Of a stretch of DNA of 64,000 nt, positions 16,794 to 26,566 are shown in pieces; within the stretch, counting starts at the first letter, position 1, and each line of letters starts with the position of its first letter. Position numbers and translations under genes: made by a program. The stretch spans positions 55,243 through 119,242 of the forward strand of contig MKWA01000001.1 in NCBI GenBank assembly GCA_001899285.1, given 5' to 3'. Under the pieces are notes generated by a model. The model worked only from the letters and a program-made list of their open reading frames with translations, was not told the origin of the DNA and did no database searches. The stretch is from Rhizobiales bacterium 64-17 (lineage in GTDB: Bacteria > Pseudomonadota > Alphaproteobacteria > Rhizobiales > Xanthobacteraceae).

Positions 16794-19730
16794 ATGGCGA
16801 CAACAGCCACAACATGGTGTGGGCAGTCGGTGGAGCGCGTCGAGGACGCCGCGCTGCTGACCGGTCGCGGCCGTTACATCGACGATCTCGGCGTCAAGCC
16901 CGGCACGCTGCACGCAGCGATCCTGCGCTCGCAACATGCGCATGCGCGGATCGCGGCGATCCGCACCGACGCGGCCACGCAGGTGCCCGGCGTCGCCGCG
17001 GTGTTGACCGGGCGTGACGTCACCGCCCTCTCCGCCAGCCTTGTGGTCGGCGTCAAGGCACCGATCGAATGCTGGCCGATCGCGGTCGATCGCGTCCGCT
17101 ATGTCGGAGAGCCCGTCGCCATCGTCGTCGCCACCGACCGGTATCTCGCCGAGGATGCGCTCGATCTGATCGATGTCGACTACGAACCGCTGCCCGCCGT
17201 CGTCGATCCGAACGACGCCCTCGATCCGGCACGGCCGGTGCTGCACGACGGGCTCGGCTCCAACATCGCCAGCGAACGCAGTTTCCGATACGGCGATCCT
17301 GAGCGGGCCTTTGCCGAAGCCGCGAAACGGGTGTCGGTGACGATCCGTTATCCGCGCAATTCCGGCACGCCGATCGAAACCTACGGTCTGATCGCCGAAT
17401 ACGATCCCGGCGAGGATGCCTACGATGTCCTCTCCAATTTCATGGGACCGTTCAGCCTCCACGCGGTGATGGCGCGCGCGCTGAAAGTGTCGGGCAACCG
17501 CCTGCGCCTGCGCACGCCGCCGGATTCCGGCGGCAGCTTCGGCGTCAAGCAGGGCTTGTTTCCCTACATCGTCCTGATGAGCCTCGCCGCGCGTGTCGCC
17601 GGCAAGCCGGTGAAGTGGATCGAGGACCGGCTGGAGCACCTCTCCGCCTCGGTGTCGGCAACCAATCGCGTCACAACGCTGGACGCCGCTGTCGATGCCG
17701 ACGGCCGCGTGCGCGCACTGGCCTGGGATCAGGTGGAAGATGTCGGCGCGCATATTCGCGCGCCGGAGCCCGCCACGCTGTACCGCATGCACGGCAATCT
17801 CACCGGCGCCTACGACATCCGCCATGTGTCCGTGCGCAACCGGGTCGTGCTGACCAACAAGACGCCGACCGGCCTCAATCGCGGCTTCGGCGGCCCGCAG
17901 GTGTACTACGCGCTGGAGCGGCTGATGCAGCGCGTCGCGATCGAACTCGATCTCGATCCCATCGATGTGTTTCGCCGCAATCTCGTGCCGTCGGGCGCGT
18001 TTCCCTATCGCGCGGCGTGCGGCGCGCTGCTCGATTCCGGCGACTATATGCGCACGCTGGAAACCGCGTTGACGGATGGCGGCTTTGCCGAATTGCGCGC
18101 GCGTCAGGCCAAAGCGCGCGCCGAAGGCCGCCTTTACGGCATCGGCTGCGCCGCCGCCGTCGAGCCCAGCGTGTCGAATATGGGTTACATCACCGCCGCG
18201 CTGACGCCGGCGGAACGCCGCAAGGCCGGCCCCAAGAACGGCGCGCAGGCGACCGCGACGGTGGCGCTCGATCCGCTCGGCGCGGTGACCGTGCATGTCG
18301 CCTCCGTGCCGCAGGGTCAGGGCCACCGCACGGTGCTGTCGCAAGTGGTGGCCGATGCGCTCGGCCTTAAATTCTCGGATGTCCGCGTGGTCACCGAACT
18401 CGACACCGGCCGCGACGCGTGGTCGATCGCGTCGGGCAACTATTCGAGCCGTTTTGCCGCGGCGGTCGGTGGCGCCGCGCATCTCGCCGCCAACAAGATC
18501 AAGGGAAAACTCGCAAAGACCGCGGCCGCCCAGCTCAACGTCAGTCCCGACGACGTGGAATTTGTCGGCGGAAAAATCCGCGCCCGTGGCAATCCCGACA
18601 ACGCGCTGCCGTTCTCTCGCGTCGCCGCGACCAGCCACTGGTCGCCCGGTCTTGTGCCGGAGGAGAACCAGGCGCTGCGCGAAACCGTGTTCTGGACGCC
18701 GCCGCAACTGACGCCGCCGAGCGACGACGACGAGGTGAATTCGTCGCTCTGCTATGGCTTCATCTTCGATTTCTGCGGCGTCGAGATCGATCGCGTCACC
18801 GGCGCGGTCCGGATCGACAAATACGTCACCATGCACGACTGCGGCCGCATCCTGCATCCGGGCATGGTCGCGGGTCAGGTGACTGGCGGATTCACGCAGG
18901 CGCTCGGCGCGGCGCTGTACGAGGAATACGCCTACGGACCCGACGGCAGCTTTCTCACCGGCACCTTCGCGGACTATCTCGTGCCGACTCCGATGGAGAT
19001 TCCCGAGCCGCTGATCCTGCACGTGGAAACGCCGTCGCCGTTCACGCCGCTCGGCACCAAGGGCGTCGGCGAAGGCAACTGCATGAGCACGCCGGTCTGC
19101 ATCGCCAATGCCGCGGCGGATGCGCTTGGCGTCGCCGCGATCGACCTGCCGCTCACGCCGGCGAAGCTCGCCGCGCATATCCATGCGGCCGAACCGGCCC
19201 CGCGATCCCGTCCAACCGTGGCTGCGGCGCCGATCAAGGGCCGCGCCTTGCGCGGCAGCGGCGAGGCGCATGCCGATGCGTCGCCCGATGCGGTCTGGCG
19301 GATGCTGCTCGATCCGAAGACGCTGGAAGCGCTGATCCCCGGCTGCCATGGCGTCGAGAAGCTGTCGGACACGCATTTCCGCGCCGAGGTGACGCTCGGC
19401 GTCGGCCCCGTCACCGGGCGCTACAAGGCCGACATCACGCTGTCCGACCTCGATCCGCCGAACGCTGTGACCCTGACCGGCATCGTCACCGGCGCGCTTG
19501 GCGACGGACGCGGCAGCGGCCGCATCCGCTTGGTGCCGGACGGCGCCGGCACCCGTCTGACCTATGAATATGATGCCGCAATCGGTGGCAAGGTCGCCTC
19601 CATCGCCGGCCGCCTGCTGGACGGTGCGGCGAAGATTGTTATTCGGCAATTCTTCACTGCGCTCGCGCGGCATACCGGCGGCGGCGGGAAATCCGGGTTC
19701 TTCGCTCGTCTGTTCGGGGGGCGTGCATGA
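16794..19730 (+). CDS. Xanthine dehydrogenase family molybdopterin-binding subunit fused to a C-terminal CoxG/SRPBCC domain
   Basis: The first 770 or so residues are a normal molybdenum-hydroxylase large subunit: an a/b hammerhead at 10-115, GGSFGVKQG near 246, RGFGGPQVYYALER near 362 and the catalytic-glutamate segment GTKGVGEGNCMSTP near 753. Residues from about 810 to 960 add a second domain with the CoxG pattern (GSGEAHADASPDAVWRMLLD, then LIPGCHGVEKL), a helix-grip fold found as a separate protein in CO-dehydrogenase clusters. The GFGG loop is of xanthine/aldehyde oxidase type, not CO-dehydrogenase type. It is the catalytic subunit of a cytosolic enzyme with the next two genes; it should hydroxylate or reduce an aromatic or heteroaromatic ring. 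Confidence 0.93.
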   Translation: MATTATTWCGQSVERVEDAALLTGRGRYIDDLGVKPGTLHAAILRSQHAHARIAAIRTDAATQVPGVAAVLTGRDVTALSASLVVGVKAPIECWPIAVDRVRYVGEPVAIVVATDRYLAEDALDLIDVDYEPLPAVVDPNDALDPARPVLHDGLGSNIASERSFRYGDPERAFAEAAKRVSVTIRYPRNSGTPIETYGLIAEYDPGEDAYDVLSNFMGPFSLHAVMARALKVSGNRLRLRTPPDSGGSFGVKQGLFPYIVLMSLAARVAGKPVKWIEDRLEHLSASVSATNRVTTLDAAVDADGRVRALAWDQVEDVGAHIRAPEPATLYRMHGNLTGAYDIRHVSVRNRVVLTNKTPTGLNRGFGGPQVYYALERLMQRVAIELDLDPIDVFRRNLVPSGAFPYRAACGALLDSGDYMRTLETALTDGGFAELRARQAKARAEGRLYGIGCAAAVEPSVSNMGYITAALTPAERRKAGPKNGAQATATVALDPLGAVTVHVASVPQGQGHRTVLSQVVADALGLKFSDVRVVTELDTGRDAWSIASGNYSSRFAAAVGGAAHLAANKIKGKLAKTAAAQLNVSPDDVEFVGGKIRARGNPDNALPFSRVAATSHWSPGLVPEENQALRETVFWTPPQLTPPSDDDEVNSSLCYGFIFDFCGVEIDRVTGAVRIDKYVTMHDCGRILHPGMVAGQVTGGFTQALGAALYEEYAYGPDGSFLTGTFADYLVPTPMEIPEPLILHVETPSPFTPLGTKGVGEGNCMSTPVCIANAAADALGVAAIDLPLTPAKLAAHIHAAEPAPRSRPTVAAAPIKGRALRGSGEAHADASPDAVWRMLLDPKTLEALIPGCHGVEKLSDTHFRAEVTLGVGPVTGRYKADITLSDLDPPNAVTLTGIVTGALGDGRGSGRIRLVPDGAGTRLTYEYDAAIGGKVASIAGRLLDGAAKIVIRQFFTALARHTGGGGKSGFFARLFGGRA

Positions 19731-20554
19731 AACCGGCCCGCTTCGACTATGTCCGCGCCGAGCATCTTGCGGAGGTTCATGACGTCCTTGCGGAAAACGG
19801 CAACGACGCGCGCGTGATCGCCGGCGGACAAACGCTGCTGCCCATGCTGTCGATGCGCCTCGCCCGGCCGAAAGTCGTGGTCGATATCATGCATCTGCCG
19901 CAGTTGCAGACCATCGACGCCGACAAGGGCACTATCCGCATCGGCGCCGGTGTCCGGCAAGCGCAGCTTCTCGGCTGGCCCCTTCTCAGCGACAGACAAC
20001 CGCTACTCGCAGCCGCCTTGCCATGGGTCGGCCACGCACAAACCCGCAACCGCGGCACCATCTGCGGTTCGCTGGCCCATGCCGATCCGAGCGCCGAAAT
20101 CCCGCTCGTTCTGGTGGCGCTTGGCGGCACCATCGAACTGTCATCTCGGCGCGGCCGCCGGCGGATCGCCGCGGATATCTTCTTTACCGGAATGATGTCC
20201 ACCGCCCGCAGCGAAGACGAATTGATCGAAGCGGCGATCCTGCCGGCACGACCAACCGGCAGCGGCTACGCTTTTCAGGAGTTTGGGCGACGGCATGGCG
20301 ATTTTGCCATCGCCGCTTGCGCGGCCGTCGCCACCGATAAGGGCACACGGCTGGCCGTTGCAGGCGTCGCCGACCGCGCCACCATGCACGATTTCGCCGC
20401 GCTGGACGGGAGCGCCCTCGATGACGCGCTCGATGCCTTCGCGTGGGATCTCGACGCCCGCGACGATCTGCACGCCACCGCCCGCTACCGCCGGGAACTC
20501 GTCCGCCGCATGGGCCGCGCCGTCATCGAGGAAGCACGCCGATGCCGCGCCTGA
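19727..20554 (+). CDS. Molybdenum hydroxylase FAD-binding subunit (CoxM/HcrB type)
   Basis: This 275-residue subunit has the FAD pyrophosphate loop AGGQTLLPMLSMR near residues 30-42 and the second FAD motif TRNRGTICGSLAHADP near 105-120, the equivalent of TIGGNLA. It passes electrons from the iron-sulfur subunit to an acceptor. The ATG overlaps the large-subunit stop by four bases, and the stop overlaps the iron-sulfur gene by 13 bases. No 4Fe-4S insertion of the 4-hydroxybenzoyl-CoA reductase type is apparent. Confidence 0.92.
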   Translation: MKPARFDYVRAEHLAEVHDVLAENGNDARVIAGGQTLLPMLSMRLARPKVVVDIMHLPQLQTIDADKGTIRIGAGVRQAQLLGWPLLSDRQPLLAAALPWVGHAQTRNRGTICGSLAHADPSAEIPLVLVALGGTIELSSRRGRRRIAADIFFTGMMSTARSEDELIEAAILPARPTGSGYAFQEFGRRHGDFAIAACAAVATDKGTRLAVAGVADRATMHDFAALDGSALDDALDAFAWDLDARDDLHATARYRRELVRRMGRAVIEEARRCRA

Positions 20555-21063
20555 ACGCAACACAGCGCCATCGTGTGCGGCTCACCGTCAATGGCCGCCA
20601 GGTCGAAGCAGATGCGGAGCCACGCATGCTGCTGACGGATTTCCTGCGTCACGAACTTGGCCTCACCGGCACCCACGTCGGTTGCGAGCACGGGGTCTGC
20701 GGCGCCTGCACCATCGATATCGACGGTGTCCCGGCCCGCGCCTGTTTGACACTGGCGGTTCAGGCCGACGGCGGAACCATCCGGACCGTAGAAAGCCTCG
20801 CTCCGGAGCCGGGTCGCCTCTCGATCCTGCAACAGGCATTCCGCCGCCATCACGCGCTGCAATGCGGCTTCTGCACCGCAGGCATCCTGATGTCGCTCGA
20901 CTGCTATCTGCGCGACCGCCCGGAGCCGACCGAAGCCGAACTGCGCGAATTCCTCGGTGGACATCTGTGCCGCTGCACCGGCTACACACCGATCCTGAAA
21001 GCGGCGCTCGAAGCCGCCACGATGCTGCACAAGAAAAGACCGGAGGAGCAGCTTCATGCTTGA
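20542..21063 (+). CDS. Molybdenum hydroxylase 2Fe-2S subunit (CoxS type)
   Basis: This 173-residue protein has the plant-type 2Fe-2S motif CEHGVCGACTIDIDG near residues 50-64 and the second cluster in the four-helix domain, CGFCTAGILMS and LCRCTGYTPI, near 110-155. The ATG at 20542 starts just before the conserved beta-strand VRLTVNGRQV; the larger upstream opening lies inside the FAD gene. It completes the three-subunit enzyme. The gene order large-medium-small differs from coxMSL. Confidence 0.94.
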   Translation: MPRLNATQRHRVRLTVNGRQVEADAEPRMLLTDFLRHELGLTGTHVGCEHGVCGACTIDIDGVPARACLTLAVQADGGTIRTVESLAPEPGRLSILQQAFRRHHALQCGFCTAGILMSLDCYLRDRPEPTEAELREFLGGHLCRCTGYTPILKAALEAATMLHKKRPEEQLHA

Positions 21064-22606
21064 TCTCGGCAACAGCTTTCTGTCCAGCGTCGAACGCGAT
21101 CCGGACGCGCTCGCCATCGTCGACGGGTCGGTCCGCCTCACCTATGCACAATGGTATCGCCGTATCTCATCGATCGTCGCCGCGTTTGATGAGCTTGGCC
21201 TTATGCCAGGCGACCATTTGGTCACGATGCTGCAGAACCGCTGGGAGGCGGCGACGATCCATTGGGCGTGCCAGTTCTCCGGCGTTGTGATTACGCCAAT
21301 CAACTGGCGCTCGAAGGACGACGAGGTCGATTATTACCTGGAGAATGCCGAAGCGAAGGCGATCGTCTTCGAGGATGTGTCCGCGGACGCCATACGCGCA
21401 TCCGGCATCGCCAAAACCCGCACGCGCATCGCCCTCGATGCCGCGCAACACGGCGAAATCTCTTTCCTGACATTGCTGACGCGCGAAGCATCTCCGGCCG
21501 AGCCGCGTGTCGGAGCCGATTCGTGGTCGATCATGCTCTACACCTCCGGGACCACGGCGAAGCCGAAGGGCGTGCCGCGCCGCCAGCGCGCCGAACGTGC
21601 CGCCGCGGTCGCCCATGTGGCGCAAAACATGTACGCCAACGGCGAGCGCACGCTCGGCGTCATGCCGCTCTATCACACCATGGGCGTCCGCTCGCTCCTC
21701 GCCATGTCATTGATTGGCGGCACTTTCGTCTGCCTGCCGCGCTTCGATACCGGCAAGGCACTCGATCTGATCGCGGCGGAAAAGATCACCAACCTGTACC
21801 TGGTGCCGACGCTTTACCACGATCTCGTTCACAACGACCGATTTGCAGCAACCGACACCAGCTCCGTGCGCAAGCTCGGCTTCGCGGGCGCATCCATGAC
21901 CGATGGGCTCCTGAAAGAGCTGACCGCCACGTTCAAGCCAGACCTCTTCGTCAATCATTACGGGTCGTCGGAGATTTACACTTTCACCATCGACCAAAAG
22001 GCGCCTGCCAAGCCGGGCTCGGCGGGGCGCGCGGGGATCAACCAGCGCATCCGCGTGGTCAAGCTTGGCGCAACCTCACCTGACGACCTTGCCGCGACCG
22101 GCGAGGAAGGTGAAATCATCGCGCTGCTACTCAGTGATGAAGCGTTCGAGGGTTATTGGCGCCGCCCCGAGGCCGACGCCAAGGCGATCCGCAAGGGCTG
22201 GTATTTTACCGGCGACACCGGATTTACCGACAAGGATGGCGACCTGTTCGTCACCGGCCGCGTCGACGACATGATCATTACCGGCGGCGAAAACGTCTCA
22301 CCGGTCGAAATCGAAAGCTGCCTGTCGCTGCACCCCGCGGTGTCGGAGGTCGCCGTCGTTGGTCTGCCCGACGAGCGATGGGGAAAGATCATCGCCGCCT
22401 TCATCAAACGTCAGGATTCCGTGAGTGATGCGGAGCTTGACGAATTCTGCCGCAGTTCCGGCCTTGCCAATTACAAACGCCCGCGGCGCTACGTCTATGT
22501 CGCCGATATCCCGAAATCGACCGTCGGAAAGCTGCTGCGCCGCAAGCTCGTCGCCGGAGAATTCGAGGTCGAAACAGCATCGCGTTCACAAGGAACACCA
22601 GCATGA
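21056..22606 (+). CDS. AMP-forming acyl/aryl-CoA ligase
   Basis: This 516-residue adenylate-forming enzyme has YTSGTTAKPKG (A3 core) near residue 162, YGSSEIYTF (A5) near 300, WYFTGDTGFTDKDGDL and GRVDDMIITGGENVSPVEIE (A7-A8) near 382-420, and the catalytic lysine in STVGKLLRR near 490. It activates a carboxylic acid to its CoA thioester. It overlaps the iron-sulfur gene by eight bases and the hydratase gene by four, so ring attack, CoA activation and beta-oxidation-like steps are co-expressed. The substrate is likely an aromatic, heteroaromatic or alicyclic acid. Confidence 0.91.
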   Translation: MLDLGNSFLSSVERDPDALAIVDGSVRLTYAQWYRRISSIVAAFDELGLMPGDHLVTMLQNRWEAATIHWACQFSGVVITPINWRSKDDEVDYYLENAEAKAIVFEDVSADAIRASGIAKTRTRIALDAAQHGEISFLTLLTREASPAEPRVGADSWSIMLYTSGTTAKPKGVPRRQRAERAAAVAHVAQNMYANGERTLGVMPLYHTMGVRSLLAMSLIGGTFVCLPRFDTGKALDLIAAEKITNLYLVPTLYHDLVHNDRFAATDTSSVRKLGFAGASMTDGLLKELTATFKPDLFVNHYGSSEIYTFTIDQKAPAKPGSAGRAGINQRIRVVKLGATSPDDLAATGEEGEIIALLLSDEAFEGYWRRPEADAKAIRKGWYFTGDTGFTDKDGDLFVTGRVDDMIITGGENVSPVEIESCLSLHPAVSEVAVVGLPDERWGKIIAAFIKRQDSVSDAELDEFCRSSGLANYKRPRRYVYVADIPKSTVGKLLRRKLVAGEFEVETASRSQGTPA

Positions 22607-23406
22607 CCGCCCTCACCTTCAATGATCCGCGCCTCAAGACGCTCAACGGATTCCAGGTCGAGCTGAATGCGGACAAACAACGCGCGGACATCATTCTGCA
22701 CCGGCCGCCGCTCAACGTGATCGAGATGCCGCAGCGCGATCAGTTACGCCTGGTATTTGAGGCGCTGGACGAGGATGACCGGGTCCGCGTCATCGTGCTT
22801 CGCGCCATCGGCGAGCACTTTTCCAGCGGAGGCAATATCAAGGGCTTCCTGGAGGCCACGCCCGAGCACGTCTCGAAGCTTGCCTGGAACATCGCCGCAC
22901 CGGCGCGCTGCGCGAAGCCGGTGATTGCCGCCAATCGCGGCTACTGCTTCGGCGTCGGCTTCGAGATTTCGCTGGCCTGCGATTTCCGTATCGTGTCGGA
23001 GACCTGCTTCTACGCACTACCAGAACAGAAGCTCGGACAAATCCCTGGCTCCGGCGGCTCCGCGCGACTGCAGAAGATCGTCGGCATCACCCGCACCAAA
23101 GACATTGTGATGCGCTCGAAACGCATCCCCGGCAAACAAGCGCTCGATTGGGGGATCGCCACCGAGTGCGTGCCGGACGACAAACTCGAAGTAGCCACGG
23201 ACGCCCTGGTGGATGAACTGCTCACGTTCTCCCCGATCGCTCAACGCACCGCCAAGAAGCTGCTCAACGATACGGAAGATTCGACGCTGTCGATCGCGAT
23301 CGAACTCGAAGGCCATTGCTACAGCCGGCTACGGCAGTCCGATGACTTCCGCGAGGGTGTCGAGGCATTTCACGGCAAGCGGCGCGCGAAATTCCAGGGA
23401 ACCTGA
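22603..23406 (+). CDS. Enoyl-CoA hydratase/isomerase family protein
   Basis: This 267-residue crotonase-fold protein has the oxyanion segment HFSSGGNIKGF near residue 66. Both catalytic glutamates of true hydratases are present, one in RGYCFGVGFEISLACD near 108-125 and one in LPEQKLGQIPGSGG near 140. It therefore probably hydrates a conjugated CoA ester, perhaps a cyclohexadienoyl- or enoyl-CoA made from the ligase product. The ATG overlaps the ligase stop by four bases. Confidence 0.9.
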   Translation: MTALTFNDPRLKTLNGFQVELNADKQRADIILHRPPLNVIEMPQRDQLRLVFEALDEDDRVRVIVLRAIGEHFSSGGNIKGFLEATPEHVSKLAWNIAAPARCAKPVIAANRGYCFGVGFEISLACDFRIVSETCFYALPEQKLGQIPGSGGSARLQKIVGITRTKDIVMRSKRIPGKQALDWGIATECVPDDKLEVATDALVDELLTFSPIAQRTAKKLLNDTEDSTLSIAIELEGHCYSRLRQSDDFREGVEAFHGKRRAKFQGT

Positions 23407-23474
23407 ATTCAACCGAACGCGACCGGTACCGGGATCACACCGCTGCCGGCAACACAACAAACAGGGAGGATAAC

Positions 23475-24644
23475 ATGACCTACAAGACGATGATGATGGC
23501 GGCGCTTCTGTCAGCAACCGCCCTCGGCGGCGCTCAGGCCGCGGACCCGATCAAGATCGGCGTCGTGACACCGCTCAGCGGCACCTACGCCGGCATCGGT
23601 CAGCAAGTGAAATGGGGCCTCGATCTCGCGACCAAGGAGGTGAATGCCGCCGGCGGCATCATGAGCCGCCAGATCGAGCTGATCTACGAAGACGAGGAAG
23701 CCAATCCGTCGGTTGCCGTGCAGAAGGCCGACAAGCTGTTTCAGTCGAACAAAGTTGATTTCCTCACCGGCACCGTCAATTCCGCATCCACCCTCGCCGT
23801 CGGCCAGGTCGCGGAGCGTGCCGGCAAACTAATCGCCACCACCGTTTCGTTCGCCGATCCGATCACCGGCGACAAATGCTCGCCCAACGTTTTCCGCGTC
23901 AACGCCAAGGCCGGCCAGCAATCCGCGGCGCTCGCGGCGTGGCTCGCCAAGGACAAACCGAAAGCAAAGATCTTCTTCCTCGGGCCGGATTATCTGATGG
24001 GTCGCTCCACCGTTGCCGCCTTCAAGGAAGCTGCGGAAAAAACCGGCGCGACCAGTCTGGGCGAAGTGTTCGCCCCGCTCGATTCCAAGGACTATTCGCA
24101 ATATTTCGGCCAGATCCGTGCTGCGCAGCCGCAGGTGCTCTACACCTCCGTCGCGGGTAACGACACCGTCCGCCTGCTCACGCAGATGCAGGAATTCGGC
24201 TTGCTGCGAAATCTTCTGGTGCTGGGCGCCTCCGGCACTGTGACCGCGCAGAACATCGCGGCAATCGGCAAGGCCGCCAACGGCTTTGCTACCGGCGTCG
24301 GCTATTCGGCGGAGCTCAACACGCCGGAGAACAAGAAATTCGTCGAGGCGTTCAAGGCGGCCTACAAAACCGAACCCGATCTCTACGGCGCCGATTCCTA
24401 CGGCCTGATCTACGCCTACAAGGCCGCCGTCGAGAAAGCCAAGACGACCGACACCGACAAGGTGCGGGATGCGCTGCGCGGCCTCACCTGGTCCACCCCG
24501 CAGGGACAAAAGACGATCCGCGCCGGCGACCATCAGGCGATCCAGACGATGTATGTCGCGCAAGTCACGGACGGCAAGTTCAAGATTGCCAGCGAAGTGA
24601 AGGGCGAAGACGCCATTGGTCCCGACACCTGCACCCGGTTCTAG
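23475..24644 (+). CDS. Branched-chain amino acid-type ABC substrate-binding protein (LivK/periplasmic ligand-binding type I)
   Basis: This 389-residue receptor has a cleavable signal (hydrophobic MMMAALLSATALGGAQA, cut near residue 23). The mature part starts PIKIGVVTPLSGTYAGIGQQ, the ligand-loop pattern of type I receptors, and later has SRQIELIYEDEEANPS. A strong GGGAGG Shine-Dalgarno lies six bases before the ATG. It is followed by its permeases and ATPases and is likely the receptor for the acid degraded by the upstream CoA-ligase and molybdenum-hydroxylase genes. Confidence 0.93.
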   Translation: MTYKTMMMAALLSATALGGAQAADPIKIGVVTPLSGTYAGIGQQVKWGLDLATKEVNAAGGIMSRQIELIYEDEEANPSVAVQKADKLFQSNKVDFLTGTVNSASTLAVGQVAERAGKLIATTVSFADPITGDKCSPNVFRVNAKAGQQSAALAAWLAKDKPKAKIFFLGPDYLMGRSTVAAFKEAAEKTGATSLGEVFAPLDSKDYSQYFGQIRAAQPQVLYTSVAGNDTVRLLTQMQEFGLLRNLLVLGASGTVTAQNIAAIGKAANGFATGVGYSAELNTPENKKFVEAFKAAYKTEPDLYGADSYGLIYAYKAAVEKAKTTDTDKVRDALRGLTWSTPQGQKTIRAGDHQAIQTMYVAQVTDGKFKIASEVKGEDAIGPDTCTRF

Positions 24645-24671
24645 GTCCGTGCAACACAAGAACCACGAGGC

Positions 24672-25571
24672 ATGATGATGTCCGGTGCGATCGAATACTT
24701 CCAGTTCGTTCTGGCGCCCCAGATGCTCATCGGCCTCGTGGTCGGTGTCGCGGTGATCCTCGTCGCGCTCGGCCTGACGATCATCTTCGGCTTGCTCGAT
24801 GTGATCAACATGTCGCACGGCGAATTCTACGCGCTCGGCGCCTTCATCGCGCTGGCACTCGCCTCGATCGGATTACCGTTCTGGCTCCTGCTCATTCTGG
24901 TGCCGCTGGTCATGATTCCGATCGGCTATGTGGTGGAACGCGGTTTGATCCAGCGGGTGTTCCACACCAGCGAACGGCACGTCACGACGCTGCTGCTCAC
25001 CTTCGGGCTCGGCCTGGTGATGGAAGACGTGTTCCGCCTCATCTGGGGGCCGAATCCCTATCGGCCGGAAACACCGATCGCCGGCGGCGTCGACGTGTTT
25101 GGCATTTTCGTCCCCTCCTACCGCCTGTTCCTGATCGTTGTCGGAGCAGCAATCATCTCCGCCGTCGCTCTCATCATCTATCGGACACGGCTCGGCGCCA
25201 TGGTCCGCGCCGCCGCCTATGATCGCCATATGGCGGCGTCGCTTGGCGTGCCGGTGCGGCATGTCTATGCCGGCGCGTTCGCTTTCGGCGTCGCGCTGGC
25301 CGGTCTCGCCGGCGTGCTGCTGGCGCCGATCTATTCGGTGTTCCCCACCATGGGGCGTGACTTCATTCTGATGGCCTTCACCGTCGTCATCGTCGGCGGC
25401 ATGGGCAGCATCGCCGGAGCGGTGATCGCGGGGCTGTTCCTCACGCAAGTCCAGGCCATCGTATCGCTTTACATTTCGCCGGTGTGGTCCGACCCGATCG
25501 TGTTCGGGATCATGGTCGCCATGCTGATGGTTCGTCCGCAGGGCCTGTTCGGCCGGCTGGGTCACGGTTGA
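24672..25571 (+). CDS. Branched-chain amino acid-type ABC permease (LivH family)
   Basis: This 299-residue membrane protein has the LivH signature GLTIIFGLLDVINMSHGEFYALGAF near residues 36-60 (given here as two adjoining halves, GLTIIFGLLDV and INMSHGEFY), the EAA-like GGMGSIAGAVIAGL near 238 and the terminal VRPQGLFGR. It pairs with the LivM-type permease, whose ATG shares one base with this stop (TGATG). It is part of the complete importer 23475-28060. Confidence 0.94.
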   Translation: MMMSGAIEYFQFVLAPQMLIGLVVGVAVILVALGLTIIFGLLDVINMSHGEFYALGAFIALALASIGLPFWLLLILVPLVMIPIGYVVERGLIQRVFHTSERHVTTLLLTFGLGLVMEDVFRLIWGPNPYRPETPIAGGVDVFGIFVPSYRLFLIVVGAAIISAVALIIYRTRLGAMVRAAAYDRHMAASLGVPVRHVYAGAFAFGVALAGLAGVLLAPIYSVFPTMGRDFILMAFTVVIVGGMGSIAGAVIAGLFLTQVQAIVSLYISPVWSDPIVFGIMVAMLMVRPQGLFGRLGHG

Positions 25572-26566
25572 TGCGCATGATCGATGCACTCACACGATCG
25601 ATGCGGGCGAGTCACCTGCTTGTGGCGCTGCTGGTCGCCGCATCCCTCGTCTTTGCAGCCATCGGTGCGGCGATGGGAGAGACCTTCTATCTGCGGCTTG
25701 CCACCGAAGCGTTGATTTTCGCCGGGCTCGCTCTCTCGGTCGATATCCTGCTCGGCTACAACGGCCTGCTGTCGCTCGGTCAGGCCCTTTATTTCGGGCT
25801 GGGCGCTTATCTCTCCGCGCTGGTGCTGATGTGGGTGCCGTCGTTCTGGGCCGCTTTTGCCGTCACGGCGGTCGTGTCGGCTGTGGTCGGGCTGATCGGC
25901 GGCTTCATCGCCAACCGGGTTCGTGGCGTCTACTTCGCGCTGATCACCTTCGGCATGGCGCAGGTTGCCGCCAAGGTGGTCTATAACACCCGTGCGCTCG
26001 GCGCATCCGACGGACTGATCGGCGTCCCGGTCATCGATATCAATCTCGGGATCATCTCGTTCTCCAGCGCCTCCCCGGCGGGTTTCTTCCTGTTCGTACT
26101 CGGCGTGATCGTCATCCTGTATGGCGTCACGGCCTATCTGCTCGACACGCCGTTCGGCCGCCTGCTGATCGCGCTGCGCGCCAACGAGCGCCGCGTGCCG
26201 TTTCTCGGCTACCGCACGATGACATTGCGCCTCTCCGCTTATGTGATCGCGGCGATGATCGCAGCACTGTCAGGCGCGCTCTATCCGATGCTGCGCGGCT
26301 TCGTTTCTCCGGAGCTGCTGTTCTTCTCCACATCGGGAAACGCCGTCATCACCGTTATCGTCGGCGGCGTCGGGACGCTCGCCGGTGCGCTCTACGGCAG
26401 CGTCTTGCTGACCCTGCTGAAATCGGTCGTCGGCAGCTATACCGAACACCATGTGATCGTCATTGGCTTGCTGTTCATGGGGGCCGTCATCTTCCTGCCG
26501 CGCGGGTTGATGGGCATCGTCCGGCCGGCGGTGGAACGGATGCTGACGCGGAGGTCGAAGCCATGA
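25571..26566 (+). CDS. Branched-chain amino acid-type ABC permease (LivM family)
   Basis: This 331-residue polytopic protein has YNGLLSLGQALYFGLGAY near residues 59-76, FIANRVRGVYFALITF near 115 and the EAA-like GGVGTLAGALYGSVL near 258. The start at 25571 is chosen because it shares a base with the LivH stop; earlier in-frame codons lie within that gene. The stop overlaps the LivG start by four bases. It forms the channel with the preceding permease. Confidence 0.94.
   Translation: MRMIDALTRSMRASHLLVALLVAASLVFAAIGAAMGETFYLRLATEALIFAGLALSVDILLGYNGLLSLGQALYFGLGAYLSALVLMWVPSFWAAFAVTAVVSAVVGLIGGFIANRVRGVYFALITFGMAQVAAKVVYNTRALGASDGLIGVPVIDINLGIISFSSASPAGFFLFVLGVIVILYGVTAYLLDTPFGRLLIALRANERRVPFLGYRTMTLRLSAYVIAAMIAALSGALYPMLRGFVSPELLFFSTSGNAVITVIVGGVGTLAGALYGSVLLTLLKSVVGSYTEHHVIVIGLLFMGAVIFLPRGLMGIVRPAVERMLTRRSKP

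Noticed and set aside
16644..19673. A 1009-codon open frame on the minus strand opposite the molybdopterin subunit gene
   Set aside because: It mirrors the codon structure of a high-GC gene and is rich in R, H, A and D with no recognisable domain. The plus-strand frame has all family motifs.
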